From: JBDSLU01 sp039916225
Lineage (GTDB): Bacteria > Acidobacteriota > Vicinamibacteria > Vicinamibacterales > Vicinamibacteraceae
Direction: 5' to 3'
DNA length: 10,754 bases
Assembly (NCBI GenBank): GCA_039916225.1
Contig: JBDSLU010000089.1
Location: 1-10,754 of the forward strand
The position numbers and the translations under genes are program-made. This document shows, one piece after another, positions 4,398 to 10,754 of this stretch; position 1 is the first letter of the stretch, and every line of letters starts with the position of its first letter. The notes beneath the pieces were generated by a model, which was not told the origin of the DNA, did no database searches, and worked only from the letters and a program-made list of their open reading frames with translations.

Positions 4398-6263
4398 ATG
4401 ACCATACGCACACGACTCGTCGCGACCGGCGGCCTGCTGGCCGCCGCGCTCGCCGCCTCTGCCTGCAACCCTCCCGGCCGCCACGTCTCGGTCGCCGACG
4501 CCTCGGCCGCCAGCAAGACCTACGTCGCGCCCGGTGAAAAGGACCAGTTCTATCTCTTCTACTCCGGCGGCCACTCCGGCCAGGTCTATGTCGCCGGCAT
4601 CCCGTCGATGCGGCACATCGCCACCATCCCGGTGTTCGGTCGCTACCCGGCCACCGGCTACGGCTTCGATGAAGAGTCGAAGAAGATGCTCGGCGGATTC
4701 ACCTGGGGCGACGTCCACCACCCCGGCCTGTCGCAGACCGACGGCGCCTACGACGGCCGCTGGCTCTTCGTCAACGACAACGCCAACAATCGCGTCGCGC
4801 GCATCGACTTGCGCGACTTCAAGACGAAGCAGATCCTCGGCCCCATCCCCAACTCGAGCGGCAACCACGGCTCGTCGTTCGTGACCGAGAACAGCGAGTA
4901 CGTACTGGTGGCGACGCGCTTCTCGGTGCCGCTGCCGAAGGGCCGCTACGCCGATCCGGCGAAGTACGAAGCCGAGTTCAACGGGATGGTGAGCGGCCTC
5001 AAGGTCGACCCGAAGACGGGCACCCTGTCGGTCGGCTGGCAGGTGCTGACGCCACCCTTCAACTGGGATCTCGGCTCGACCGGCAAAGGCCCGAGCTCCG
5101 GCTGGGCGTTCTGGACCTCCTACAACTCGGAGATGGCGTCGGACACCCTCGAGGCCAACTCGACGCGCCTCGATCGCGACTACGCCGCGATCGTCAACTG
5201 GCGCGCCGCCGAGCAGGCGGTGAAGGACGGCAAGGCCACCCTGATGGCCGGCGTGCCGGTCCTCGACCCGGCCAAGGTGCCGGGCGTGATGTATCTGCTG
5301 CCGATCCCGAAATCGCCGCACGGCATCGACACCGATCCGTCCGGCCGCTGGATCGCCGCCTCCGGCAAGCTGCAGCCGGTCACCAGCGTCTTCGACTTCG
5401 AGAAGATCAAGTCGGCCATCGATCGCAAGCAGTTCGACAAGGAAGTGCGTGGCATTCCGGTGCTGAACTACGAGGCCGTCCTCGAAGGCGACGTGCCGGT
5501 CGGTCTCGGCCCGCTCCACACCCAGTACGACGGCAAGGGCAACGCCTACACCTCGCTCTACGTCGAGTCGTCGGTCGCCAAGTGGCGCCTGCCGCCGTGG
5601 AGCAAGGAAGAGCGCGCCGACCTGAGCAAGGTCATCCTCGACAAGATCGCGGTGCACTACAACATCGGCCACCTGGTGATCGGCGGCAGCGACACCAAGA
5701 CGCCCTACGGCCAGTACCTGGTGGCGATGAACAAGCTCTCGAAGGGCCGCCACCTGTCGGTCGGGCCGTCGCAGCCCGAATCGAGCCAGCTGATCGACAT
5801 CACCGGCCAGAAGATGTCGATGCTCTACGAGTCGTTCACCGAGCCCGAGCCGCACTTCGCACAGATCCTCAAGGCCGATCGCGTCCAGCCGATCGAGGTC
5901 TACCCGAAGGCCGAGAACCACGACCCCAGCGCGGCCTGGACGGCCGAGGAGACCTCCGTCAAGCGGATGGGCAACAAGGTCGAGGTGAAGATGATGGCGA
6001 TCCGCAGCCGCTTCGTGCCGGACAAGCTCGAGGTGCGGGTGGGTGACGAGGTGACGCTGCACGTGACCAACGTCGAGCAGACCACCGACATGATCCACGG
6101 GCTCGGCATTGTCGAGCACGACCTCAACATCGTCATGGACCCGGGCGAGACCAAGACGGTGCGCTTCACCGCGAGCAAGCCTGGTGTCTTCCCGTTCTAC
6201 TGCACCAACTTCTGCTCGGCGCTCCACCAGGAGATGCAGGGCTATCTCGCCGTCAAGCCGTAA
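4398..6263 (+). CDS. nosZ: Nitrous oxide reductase NosZ, clade II (Sec-dependent, lipoprotein)
   Basis: NosZ reduces N2O to N2 at a four-copper CuZ site fed by a dinuclear CuA site. All seven CuZ histidines are visible: His107 and His108 (DVHHPG), His157 (GNHGSS), His308 (SPHGID), His374 (PLHTQYDGKG), His425 (NIGHLV) and His486 (EPEPHF). The C-terminal cupredoxin domain (about 525-621) has CuA ligands His567, Cys602, Cys606, His610 and Met613 in YCTNFCSALHQEM. The position that is tryptophan in clade I is Asn604, as usual for clade II; only its backbone binds copper. The N-terminus has no twin-arginine motif but a Sec-type signal ending in A-S-A-C (Cys23), so a lipid-anchored enzyme is likely. 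At 621 residues it is normal length and intact. The ribosome binding site is weak (GGA, seven bases before the ATG). nosB follows after 21 bp. Confidence 0.98.
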   Translation: MTIRTRLVATGGLLAAALAASACNPPGRHVSVADASAASKTYVAPGEKDQFYLFYSGGHSGQVYVAGIPSMRHIATIPVFGRYPATGYGFDEESKKMLGGFTWGDVHHPGLSQTDGAYDGRWLFVNDNANNRVARIDLRDFKTKQILGPIPNSSGNHGSSFVTENSEYVLVATRFSVPLPKGRYADPAKYEAEFNGMVSGLKVDPKTGTLSVGWQVLTPPFNWDLGSTGKGPSSGWAFWTSYNSEMASDTLEANSTRLDRDYAAIVNWRAAEQAVKDGKATLMAGVPVLDPAKVPGVMYLLPIPKSPHGIDTDPSGRWIAASGKLQPVTSVFDFEKIKSAIDRKQFDKEVRGIPVLNYEAVLEGDVPVGLGPLHTQYDGKGNAYTSLYVESSVAKWRLPPWSKEERADLSKVILDKIAVHYNIGHLVIGGSDTKTPYGQYLVAMNKLSKGRHLSVGPSQPESSQLIDITGQKMSMLYESFTEPEPHFAQILKADRVQPIEVYPKAENHDPSAAWTAEETSVKRMGNKVEVKMMAIRSRFVPDKLEVRVGDEVTLHVTNVEQTTDMIHGLGIVEHDLNIVMDPGETKTVRFTASKPGVFPFYCTNFCSALHQEMQGYLAVKP

Positions 6264-6284
6264 CCCTTTCGAGGAGCCTCCGTC

Positions 6285-6902
6285 ATGCGCGCCTTTTTAC
6301 GAGCCACCACCCGCTTCCTCGATCGCCCGCTCTCGGGCCTCTCGCGAAGCCTCGTGCTGCTCGGCATCGGGGCACTCGTGGCGGGGGCGCTCCTGCCGCT
6401 GTGGCGAATCCAACTGGTCGCGCCGCAGTACCAGGAGGGGCTGACGCTCGAGATGTACACCCACAAGATCGAGGCCGGCAACGGCGGCCAGGATCTGTTC
6501 GAAATCAACACGCTCAACCACTACATCGGCATGAAGCCGATCGCCCAGGCCGACTTCGCTGAAATGACCTGGATGCCGTTCGCCATCGGTGTCTTCGCGC
6601 TCCTCGGGCTGCGGGCCATCGTCATGGGGCGCATCGGCCATCTCGTCGACCTCGCGGTGCTGTTCCTCTACTTCGGCGCCTTTTCGATGGGCACGTTCGC
6701 CTACCGCCTGTGGAGCTACGGCCACCATCTCGATCCGCATGCGCCGATGCGCATCGCGCCGTTCACGCCGGTGCTCATCGGCAGCCAGCAGATCGCCAAC
6801 TTCAACCAGTCCAGCCTGCCGATGGCCGGTACCGCGTGCATGGGCCTGTTCATCGCCGCCCTCGTGGCGGCGATCTGGCTCTCGCGCAAGGAGGAGCTGT
6901 GA
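6285..6902 (+). CDS. nosB: NosB-like integral membrane protein of clade II nos clusters
   Basis: This 205-residue membrane protein lies between nosZ and nosD, the defining position of nosB in clade II nos clusters. Hydrophobic segments at about 21-43, 96-114, 118-140 and 181-200 predict four helices. The first loop (about 44-95) carries a distinctive stretch with APQYQEGL (46-53), MYTHKIEAGNGG (57-68) and INTLNHYIGM (74-83). The second external loop (about 143-180) contains HHLDPH (147-152). Conserved histidines and methionines next to the membrane could bind copper or a quinone, but no function is established for NosB and I assign none. GAGGAG (6271-6276) is a good ribosome binding site eight bases before the ATG. 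The stop overlaps the nosD GTG start by four bases (GTGA), which suggests coupled translation. Confidence is high for the family position and lower for the role. Confidence 0.85.
   Translation: MRAFLRATTRFLDRPLSGLSRSLVLLGIGALVAGALLPLWRIQLVAPQYQEGLTLEMYTHKIEAGNGGQDLFEINTLNHYIGMKPIAQADFAEMTWMPFAIGVFALLGLRAIVMGRIGHLVDLAVLFLYFGAFSMGTFAYRLWSYGHHLDPHAPMRIAPFTPVLIGSQQIANFNQSSLPMAGTACMGLFIAALVAAIWLSRKEEL
6888..6896 (+). promoter_or_regulatory. Strong ribosome binding site that fixes the GTG start of nosD
   Basis: AAGGAGGAG lies at the end of nosB, two bases before the GTG at 6899. The AGGAGG core is about four to five bases from that codon. No such site precedes the alternative in-frame ATGs upstream (for example 6710), so translation should begin at the GTG that overlaps the nosB stop. 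Confidence 0.75.
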
Positions 6903-8242
6903 ACGCGTCCACGCGCCTGCTGGTGTCGACGATGCTGGCCCTGTCCGGCGCGGCCCTCGGCCGGGCGGCGGCGCTGGGACCAGCCGCGCTCGATGGCGGG
7001 CCCGAGTTGCGGGCGCGGATCGCCGCGGCCGCGCCGGGTGCGACGATCGACGTCGGGCCCGGCCGCTACACCGGCCCGTTCGTGATCGACCGGCCGCTGA
7101 CGCTGGTCGGGCATGGCCGGCCGCTGCTGATCGGGGACCGCACCACCCACGTCGTCGCCATTCGCGCCGCCGACGTGACCATCGTCGGCTTCGAGATCCG
7201 CGGCTCAGGGCTCGACCTGAGCCTCGACCACGCCGGCGTGCACGTCACCGGGCCGCGGGCGGTCGTCCGCGGCAACCGCCTCGTCGAGAACCTGCACGGC
7301 GTCTACGTGCGGCACGCCGACGGAGCCCGCGTCGAGGGCAACACCATCCTCGGCCTGGCGCCGGAGGCGGCTGCGCCGGTCGATCCGCTGGCGCCGGCAG
7401 TGAAGCCGGGCGAAGGCGAGCTGTGCGCCGCGCCGGCCAACCAGAACCGCCGCGGGAACGGCATCCACATCTGGAACGCGACCGGCCACACCATCGCCGG
7501 CAACGTGATCCGTGACACGCGCGACGGGATCTACTTCTCCTTCGTCGATGGGTCGTCCGTGCGTGACAACGACATCGCCCAGGTGCGCTACGGCCTGCAC
7601 TACATGTACTCGGACGACAACCGCTTCGAGCGCAACGTGTTCTCGGACAACGCGGCCGGGGCCGCCCTGATGTATTCCAAGGGGCTGACGCTGACCGGCA
7701 ACCGCTTCATCGCCAATCGGAGTCACCGCGCTTACGGCCTGCTCCTCCAGTCGGTGGACGACACGCTGATCTCGGCCAACGAGATCGCCGGCAACACGCT
7801 CGGGCTCTTTCTCGAGAACGGACACGGCAATCGCGTCCTCGACAACCGCATCGCCGCCAACTACGTCGGCATCCGCGTCAGCGACAGCTCTGACGTCAAC
7901 GTCTTCGCCGGCAATCGCTTCACCGGCAACATCCATCCGGTCGAGACGACCGGCGGCAACCAGTCGAACCAGTGGGCCGTGAACGGCCGCGGCAACGCCT
8001 GGGAAGGGGCCCTGACGCTCGATCTCGACCGCAATGGCATCGCCGACTTGCCGCACCGCGAGCTGGACCTGTTCAGCGGGCTGCGCCGCGATCTGCCGGC
8101 CATCGGCCTGCTCGCCGGCAGCCCGGCCGAGCGGCTGCTGCGGTTCGTGCACGCCCGCCTGGCGATCCCCGGCATCGGCGGCATCGTCGATCCGGCCCCT
8201 CTCGTCGACGGTGGCGGGCCACCGCAAGGAGCATTCCGATGA
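6899..8242 (+). CDS. nosD: NosD, periplasmic beta-helix copper-assembly protein for NosZ
   Basis: The 447-residue precursor starts at a GTG overlapping the nosB stop. A Sec signal peptide (about 1-25, hydrophobic core LLVSTMLALSGAAL) is followed by a right-handed parallel beta-helix of the NosD/carbohydrate-binding type. Its repeated turns carry N-x-I/F-x-x-N-type patterns from about 90 to 345, with typical NosD segments GNGIHIWN (186-193), YGLHYMYSDDN (231-241) and GLLLQSVDD (280-288). NosD works in the periplasm with the NosFY ABC transporter to build the CuZ site. An Ala/Pro-rich insertion with a single cysteine (about 152-182, Cys176) interrupts the helix before the GNGIH turn. The C-terminus (about 385-447) contains DLFSGLRRDLP and DPAPL, usual near NosD ends. 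The gene overlaps nosF by four bases (ATGA). The function is well supported by family and context. Confidence 0.95.
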   Translation: MNASTRLLVSTMLALSGAALGRAAALGPAALDGGPELRARIAAAAPGATIDVGPGRYTGPFVIDRPLTLVGHGRPLLIGDRTTHVVAIRAADVTIVGFEIRGSGLDLSLDHAGVHVTGPRAVVRGNRLVENLHGVYVRHADGARVEGNTILGLAPEAAAPVDPLAPAVKPGEGELCAAPANQNRRGNGIHIWNATGHTIAGNVIRDTRDGIYFSFVDGSSVRDNDIAQVRYGLHYMYSDDNRFERNVFSDNAAGAALMYSKGLTLTGNRFIANRSHRAYGLLLQSVDDTLISANEIAGNTLGLFLENGHGNRVLDNRIAANYVGIRVSDSSDVNVFAGNRFTGNIHPVETTGGNQSNQWAVNGRGNAWEGALTLDLDRNGIADLPHRELDLFSGLRRDLPAIGLLAGSPAERLLRFVHARLAIPGIGGIVDPAPLVDGGGPPQGAFR

Positions 8243-8937
8243 TCGCCATCACCAGCCTGGCCAAGGCCTATGGCTCGAAGCCCGTGCTGCGCGACCTCTC
8301 GCTGTCGGTCGATGCCGGCGAAGTCGCGCTGCTGGTCGGCGCTAATGGCTGCGGCAAGTCGACCACCTTGCGCCTGCTCGCCGGGCTGAGCAGGCCCGAC
8401 GGCGGCCGCATCGTCCTCGATGGCCGTGACACCGCGGTCGATCCGATGGCGGCGCGCGCCGGCCTCTCGTTCCTGCCGCAATCGCCGCATTTCCACGCGC
8501 GGCTGACCGTGGCCCAGATCCTCGCCTTCTACGCCAGGCTGCGCGGCCTGCCGGCGTCACGGGTCGACGTCGTGGCGGCTCGCTGGGGTCTCGTCGAGTA
8601 CCTGCGCGTCACCACCGGTCGCCTGTCGGGCGGCACGCGGCAGCGGCTCGGCCTGGCCATCCTCGACCTGCCCGACGCGCCGATCCTCGTGCTCGACGAG
8701 CCCGGCCTGAGCCTCGATCCCGACTGGCGCCAGGCCCTCTACGCTCATCTGCGCCGCGTCGCCGCCGCCGGCCGCACCGTGCTCGTCGCCACGCATCTGC
8801 TGGGCGAGTGGACCGGTCAGGCGGATCGCTGCCTGGTGATCGAGAAGGGCCAGGTCGAGCGCGAGCTGCCGGCGGCGCGGCTGCGCGACGCCTTCCCGTT
8901 CGCCTGCCCGGAGCCGGCGCTGGCCGCCGTGAACTGA
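8239..8937 (+). CDS. nosF: NosF, ATPase subunit of the NosDFY copper-site assembly transporter
   Basis: This 232-residue ABC ATPase is short for the class, because the coding region stops soon after the nucleotide-binding domain. It has every catalytic motif: Walker A GANGCGKST (34-42), Q-loop Gln81, signature LSGGTRQ (129-135), Walker B ILVLDEP (149-155) and switch His186 (ATH). It is cytoplasmic and should power the membrane partner NosY, with periplasmic NosD as the third component; the complex supplies sulfur or copper for CuZ maturation. Its ATG overlaps the nosD stop (ATGA) and is preceded by AAGGAG (8226-8231) seven bases away, so this start is chosen over a longer in-frame reading from 7972 that lies inside nosD. 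nosY follows after 12 bp. Confidence 0.95.
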   Translation: MIAITSLAKAYGSKPVLRDLSLSVDAGEVALLVGANGCGKSTTLRLLAGLSRPDGGRIVLDGRDTAVDPMAARAGLSFLPQSPHFHARLTVAQILAFYARLRGLPASRVDVVAARWGLVEYLRVTTGRLSGGTRQRLGLAILDLPDAPILVLDEPGLSLDPDWRQALYAHLRRVAAAGRTVLVATHLLGEWTGQADRCLVIEKGQVERELPAARLRDAFPFACPEPALAAVN

Positions 8938-8949
8938 CTGAGGTTTCCG

Positions 8950-9744
8950 ATGAGCGTTTCCATCCGCGCCGCCGTCGCCGCTGCCTGCCAGCGTGAGCTG
9001 TGGGCCAACCGGGTCAACCGCTTCCTGCACGTCCACGTCGCCCTGGCCGCGTCGGCTGGCCTGCTGCCGCTGTTCACCCCGGACGACGTGCGAGGCGCCG
9101 CGCCGATGTGGGTGCTGCACGCCGTCCTGTACTGCCTGTCGTTGTCCGCGCTCCTGCTGGGTCTGAGCTCGGCGCAGGGCGAGGCGGACGAGTTCCCGCT
9201 GCTCTTCACCCAGCCTGTGTCGCGGGCGGCGTGGCTGCTCGGCAAGGCGGCGGGCCTGTCGATCGTGCTGGTGCCGGGGTCGTGCCTGCTGGTGCTGCCG
9301 GCCGCCGTCATCGGCGGCGCGACCCTCGAACTGGCCGGCCTTGCCGCGGCCGCCGCCGGCATCACCGTCGCGCTCAGCGCGATCGGGCTGGCCATCGGTT
9401 TCTGGGTCCGGGATCCGGTGCGCGGCCTGCTGACAGCCCTCGGGGCGTGGTTCGTGCTGTTGTTCGGCACGGACCTCCTGCTGCTCGCGCTGTCGGGCGC
9501 TCCCTGGCTCCAGCGACGCGCCGACCTGTGGGTGGCCCTGCTGATGATCAACCCGCTCGACGCGCTGCGCCTCAGCGTGATCTTCGACGTCGAGCATGCG
9601 GCCTTTGCCGGGCCCGATGGCGGCGGGCTCGTCGCCTGGTGGCTGGAGCACGGCTGGACGTGGCTCGCCTTCATCGTCGCGCTCTGGACGACTGCCGGAT
9701 TCTCCGCGGGTCTCGCCGGCGCCCGCCGCCGCCTCGACGCCTGA
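8950..9744 (+). CDS. nosY: NosY, ABC-2 type permease subunit of the NosDFY complex
   Basis: The 264-residue protein is strongly hydrophobic, with about six predicted helices: near 29-42, 52-74, 95-120, 127-150, 160-180 and 234-256. A short cytoplasmic N-terminus precedes them (RELWANRVNRFLHVH, 15-29). The QPVSRAAWLLGK segment (88-99) is characteristic of NosY/ABC-2 permeases. It should form the dimeric membrane channel that links NosF ATP hydrolysis to NosD in the periplasm. A TGAGG-like site (8939-8943) lies six bases before the ATG. It is the usual size for NosY (about 260-280 residues). No nosL follows; the next gene, 28 bp downstream, is ric. Confidence 0.95.
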   Translation: MSVSIRAAVAAACQRELWANRVNRFLHVHVALAASAGLLPLFTPDDVRGAAPMWVLHAVLYCLSLSALLLGLSSAQGEADEFPLLFTQPVSRAAWLLGKAAGLSIVLVPGSCLLVLPAAVIGGATLELAGLAAAAAGITVALSAIGLAIGFWVRDPVRGLLTALGAWFVLLFGTDLLLLALSGAPWLQRRADLWVALLMINPLDALRLSVIFDVEHAAFAGPDGGGLVAWWLEHGWTWLAFIVALWTTAGFSAGLAGARRRLDA

Positions 9745-9772
9745 TCCCTTTCCGTAGTCACGAGGACTATCC

Positions 9773-10501
9773 ATGACCATCACCACGTCCACGCTCGTCG
9801 CCGACATCGCCACCACCAGCCCGGCCACCATCAAGGTGTTCCAGCGCCATCGCATCGATTTCTGCTGCGGCGGCAAGATTCCGCTCGGCGAGGTCTGCGC
9901 GGCGCACGATCTGGCCGCGCCGCTCCTGATCGGCGAGCTCGAGGCGGCGACGAACGCCACCGAGCCGGCCATCGACTGGACGCAGGCCTCTCTGACCAGC
10001 CTCGTGTCGCACATCCAGTCGCGCTACCACCGCCCGCTCGAAGTCGAGGTCCCGCGCCTCCGCGCGATGGTCGACAAGGTCGTCTCGCGGCACGGTGCCC
10101 GCCTGCCGCGGCTCGCGCTCCTGCAGGCGACGTTCGCCGGGCTGCAGGACGAGCTGCTCGCCCACATGAAGAAAGAGGATGTCGTGCTGTTCCCCGCCAT
10201 CGTCGCGCTCGAGGCCGGCGCAGCACCGGACCGCACCGCCGGCTGGCGCTGGATCGAGCAGCCGATCGCGGTGATGGAAGCGGAGCACGCCTCAGCCGGT
10301 GCCGCGCTCGCCCGGATCGCGGAGCTGACCGACGGCTTCGTGGCGCCGGAAGACGCCTGCCCGACCTTCCTCGGCCTCTACTACGGCCTGGCCGAACTGG
10401 AGCGCGACATGCACGTCCACGTGCATCTCGAGAACCACATCCTGTTCCCGCGGGCGGCGGCGATGGCGGGCGCCGTCAGGCGGCAGGTCGGCCGCAACTA
10501 G
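9773..10501 (+). CDS. ric: Iron-sulfur cluster repair di-iron protein (RIC; YtfE/ScdA family)
   Basis: This 242-residue protein has the two-domain RIC layout. The N-terminal ScdA_N (DUF542) domain contains FCCGG (Cys31 and Cys32). The C-terminal hemerythrin-like four-helix bundle has the di-iron ligands His86 (SRYHRPL), His131 and Glu135 (HMKKEDVVLFP), His172 (EAEH), His216 and Glu220 (HVHLENHILFP), spaced as in E. coli YtfE. RIC proteins restore iron-sulfur clusters and di-iron centres damaged by NO or oxidants; NO-to-N2O chemistry has also been proposed for YtfE. It acts in the cytoplasm. GAGG (9762-9765) sits seven bases before the ATG. At 28 bp after nosY it is probably co-transcribed with the nos genes, which implies nitrosative stress accompanies N2O respiration here. 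It converges on a partial gene with 21 bp between stops. Confidence 0.93.
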   Translation: MTITTSTLVADIATTSPATIKVFQRHRIDFCCGGKIPLGEVCAAHDLAAPLLIGELEAATNATEPAIDWTQASLTSLVSHIQSRYHRPLEVEVPRLRAMVDKVVSRHGARLPRLALLQATFAGLQDELLAHMKKEDVVLFPAIVALEAGAAPDRTAGWRWIEQPIAVMEAEHASAGAALARIAELTDGFVAPEDACPTFLGLYYGLAELERDMHVHVHLENHILFPRAAAMAGAVRRQVGRN

Positions 10502-10522
10502 CGGCGCCGGGCGGGCTGCGAG

Positions 10523-10754
10523 CTAGCGACGTCGGCCTCGAGACGACGCCCGCAGGTCGTCGACGCTGACGACCGGCGTAGTGTGCGTCCGCGCCGTGGA
10601 TCCATTCGGCGCGGCGGTCGCCTTGGCGCCAGTCGCGCAGTGATCGCAGGCGACCGGAGCCGCTGGACCGCGCGAGCCGGCGGCCGGGCGACGGCGAGCT
10701 GGCATGAAGCGTCGCAGCACGACGAAGGCCGCGGCCAGCGCGACGATGGTGACG
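10523..10754 (-). CDS. Partial small single-helix membrane protein with a CxxC tail (5' end beyond the window)
   Basis: The frame is open from the window edge to a TAG at 10525-10523, giving 77 visible residues. The first 16 (VTIVALAAAFVVLRRF) look like the end of a transmembrane helix closed by arginines, followed by a basic, Ala/Pro-rich tail with a single C-D-H-C motif (visible residues 36-39). A hydrophobic N-terminal helix with a short cysteine tail is reminiscent of FeoB-associated Cys-rich membrane proteins or similar small metal-linked proteins, but the motif is too short to name. An internal GTG at 10720 would cut off most of the helix, so the true start is probably outside the window. 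Amino-acid composition is plausible but low in complexity, and a spurious frame is possible. Confidence 0.4.
   Translation of the reverse strand, partial: VTIVALAAAFVVLRRFMPARRRPAAGSRGPAAPVACDHCATGAKATAAPNGSTARTHTTPVVSVDDLRASSRGRRR

Noticed and set aside
4308..6227. A 639-codon open frame on the minus strand opposite nosZ
   Set aside because: It is a shadow of the GC-rich nosZ codons. The translation is rich in Arg, His, Asp and Val with no domain logic, while the plus strand has every NosZ ligand.
8557..10014. A 485-codon open frame on the minus strand opposite nosF, nosY and ric
   Set aside because: It crosses three well-supported plus-strand genes, and the translation is Gln/Arg/Gly-rich low-complexity sequence. 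It is typical of antisense frames in high-GC DNA.
10542..10561. GACGAC / GTCGTC inverted repeat as a terminator between ric and the edge gene
   Set aside because: It has only a six-pair stem with an 8-nt loop, no T tract, and lies inside the partial minus-strand frame. It is likely chance in GC-rich sequence.
1..10754. CRISPR arrays, insertion sequences, tRNA genes and attachment sites
   Set aside because: No spaced direct repeats, transposase motifs, tRNA-like folds or paired att-like repeats were seen on reading both strands.

Overview
The window comes from a high-GC bacterium (about two thirds G+C or more by eye) and is dominated by a clade II ('atypical') nitrous oxide reductase locus. 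A Sec-exported lipoprotein NosZ, NosB directly after nosZ, no NosR, and a SCO protein carrying an N-terminal CusF-like domain fit an Acidobacteriota- or Gemmatimonadota-like soil bacterium. This placement is inference and is not proven by any marker gene in the window.

Layout. (1) 1-2099 is an accessory pair: an AraC-type regulator with a cupin-like sensor domain (87-1097, minus) diverges from an NmrA-like NAD(P)-binding oxidoreductase (1203-2099, plus). The 105-bp gap between them holds overlapping promoter-like elements and a 5'-leader hairpin. A perfect 12-bp inverted repeat lies beyond the AraC stop. (2) 2186-2896 encodes a Crp/Fnr-family regulator without the Fnr cysteine cluster. It converges on, and shares a CTAG stop with, a CusF-SCO fusion gene (2893-3756, minus). 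(3) From 3842 a tight plus-strand series runs: cupredoxin lipoprotein, nosZ, nosB, nosD, nosF, nosY, and ric (ScdA/YtfE-type di-iron repair protein), ending at 10501. Gaps are 28 bp or less, and there are GTGA and ATGA start/stop overlaps. (4) At the right edge a convergent partial minus-strand gene encodes one membrane helix followed by a CxxC-containing tail.

How the genes fit together. The sco-cupredoxin gap contains a near-perfect Fnr/Dnr box, TTGAT-CCAC-GTCAA (3791-3804). Its centre is at -41.5 from a plausible cupredoxin transcription start and also 41.5 bp from the A of the sco ATG. One regulator dimer could therefore switch on both arms under low oxygen or NO, and the nearby Crp/Fnr protein is the obvious candidate. 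The products would form a membrane-tethered N2O respiration unit: an auracyanin-like cupredoxin as possible electron donor, NosZ with complete CuA and CuZ ligands, NosDFY for CuZ assembly, NosB of unknown role, CusF-SCO for copper delivery, and RIC for repairing nitrosative damage. NosL, NosR and the NosG/NosC/NosH electron-transfer genes found in many clade II clusters are absent from the window. That absence makes the cupredoxin and CusF-SCO proteins the most interesting part of the locus.

There are no tRNA or rRNA genes, CRISPR arrays, insertion sequences or attachment sites that I can support.
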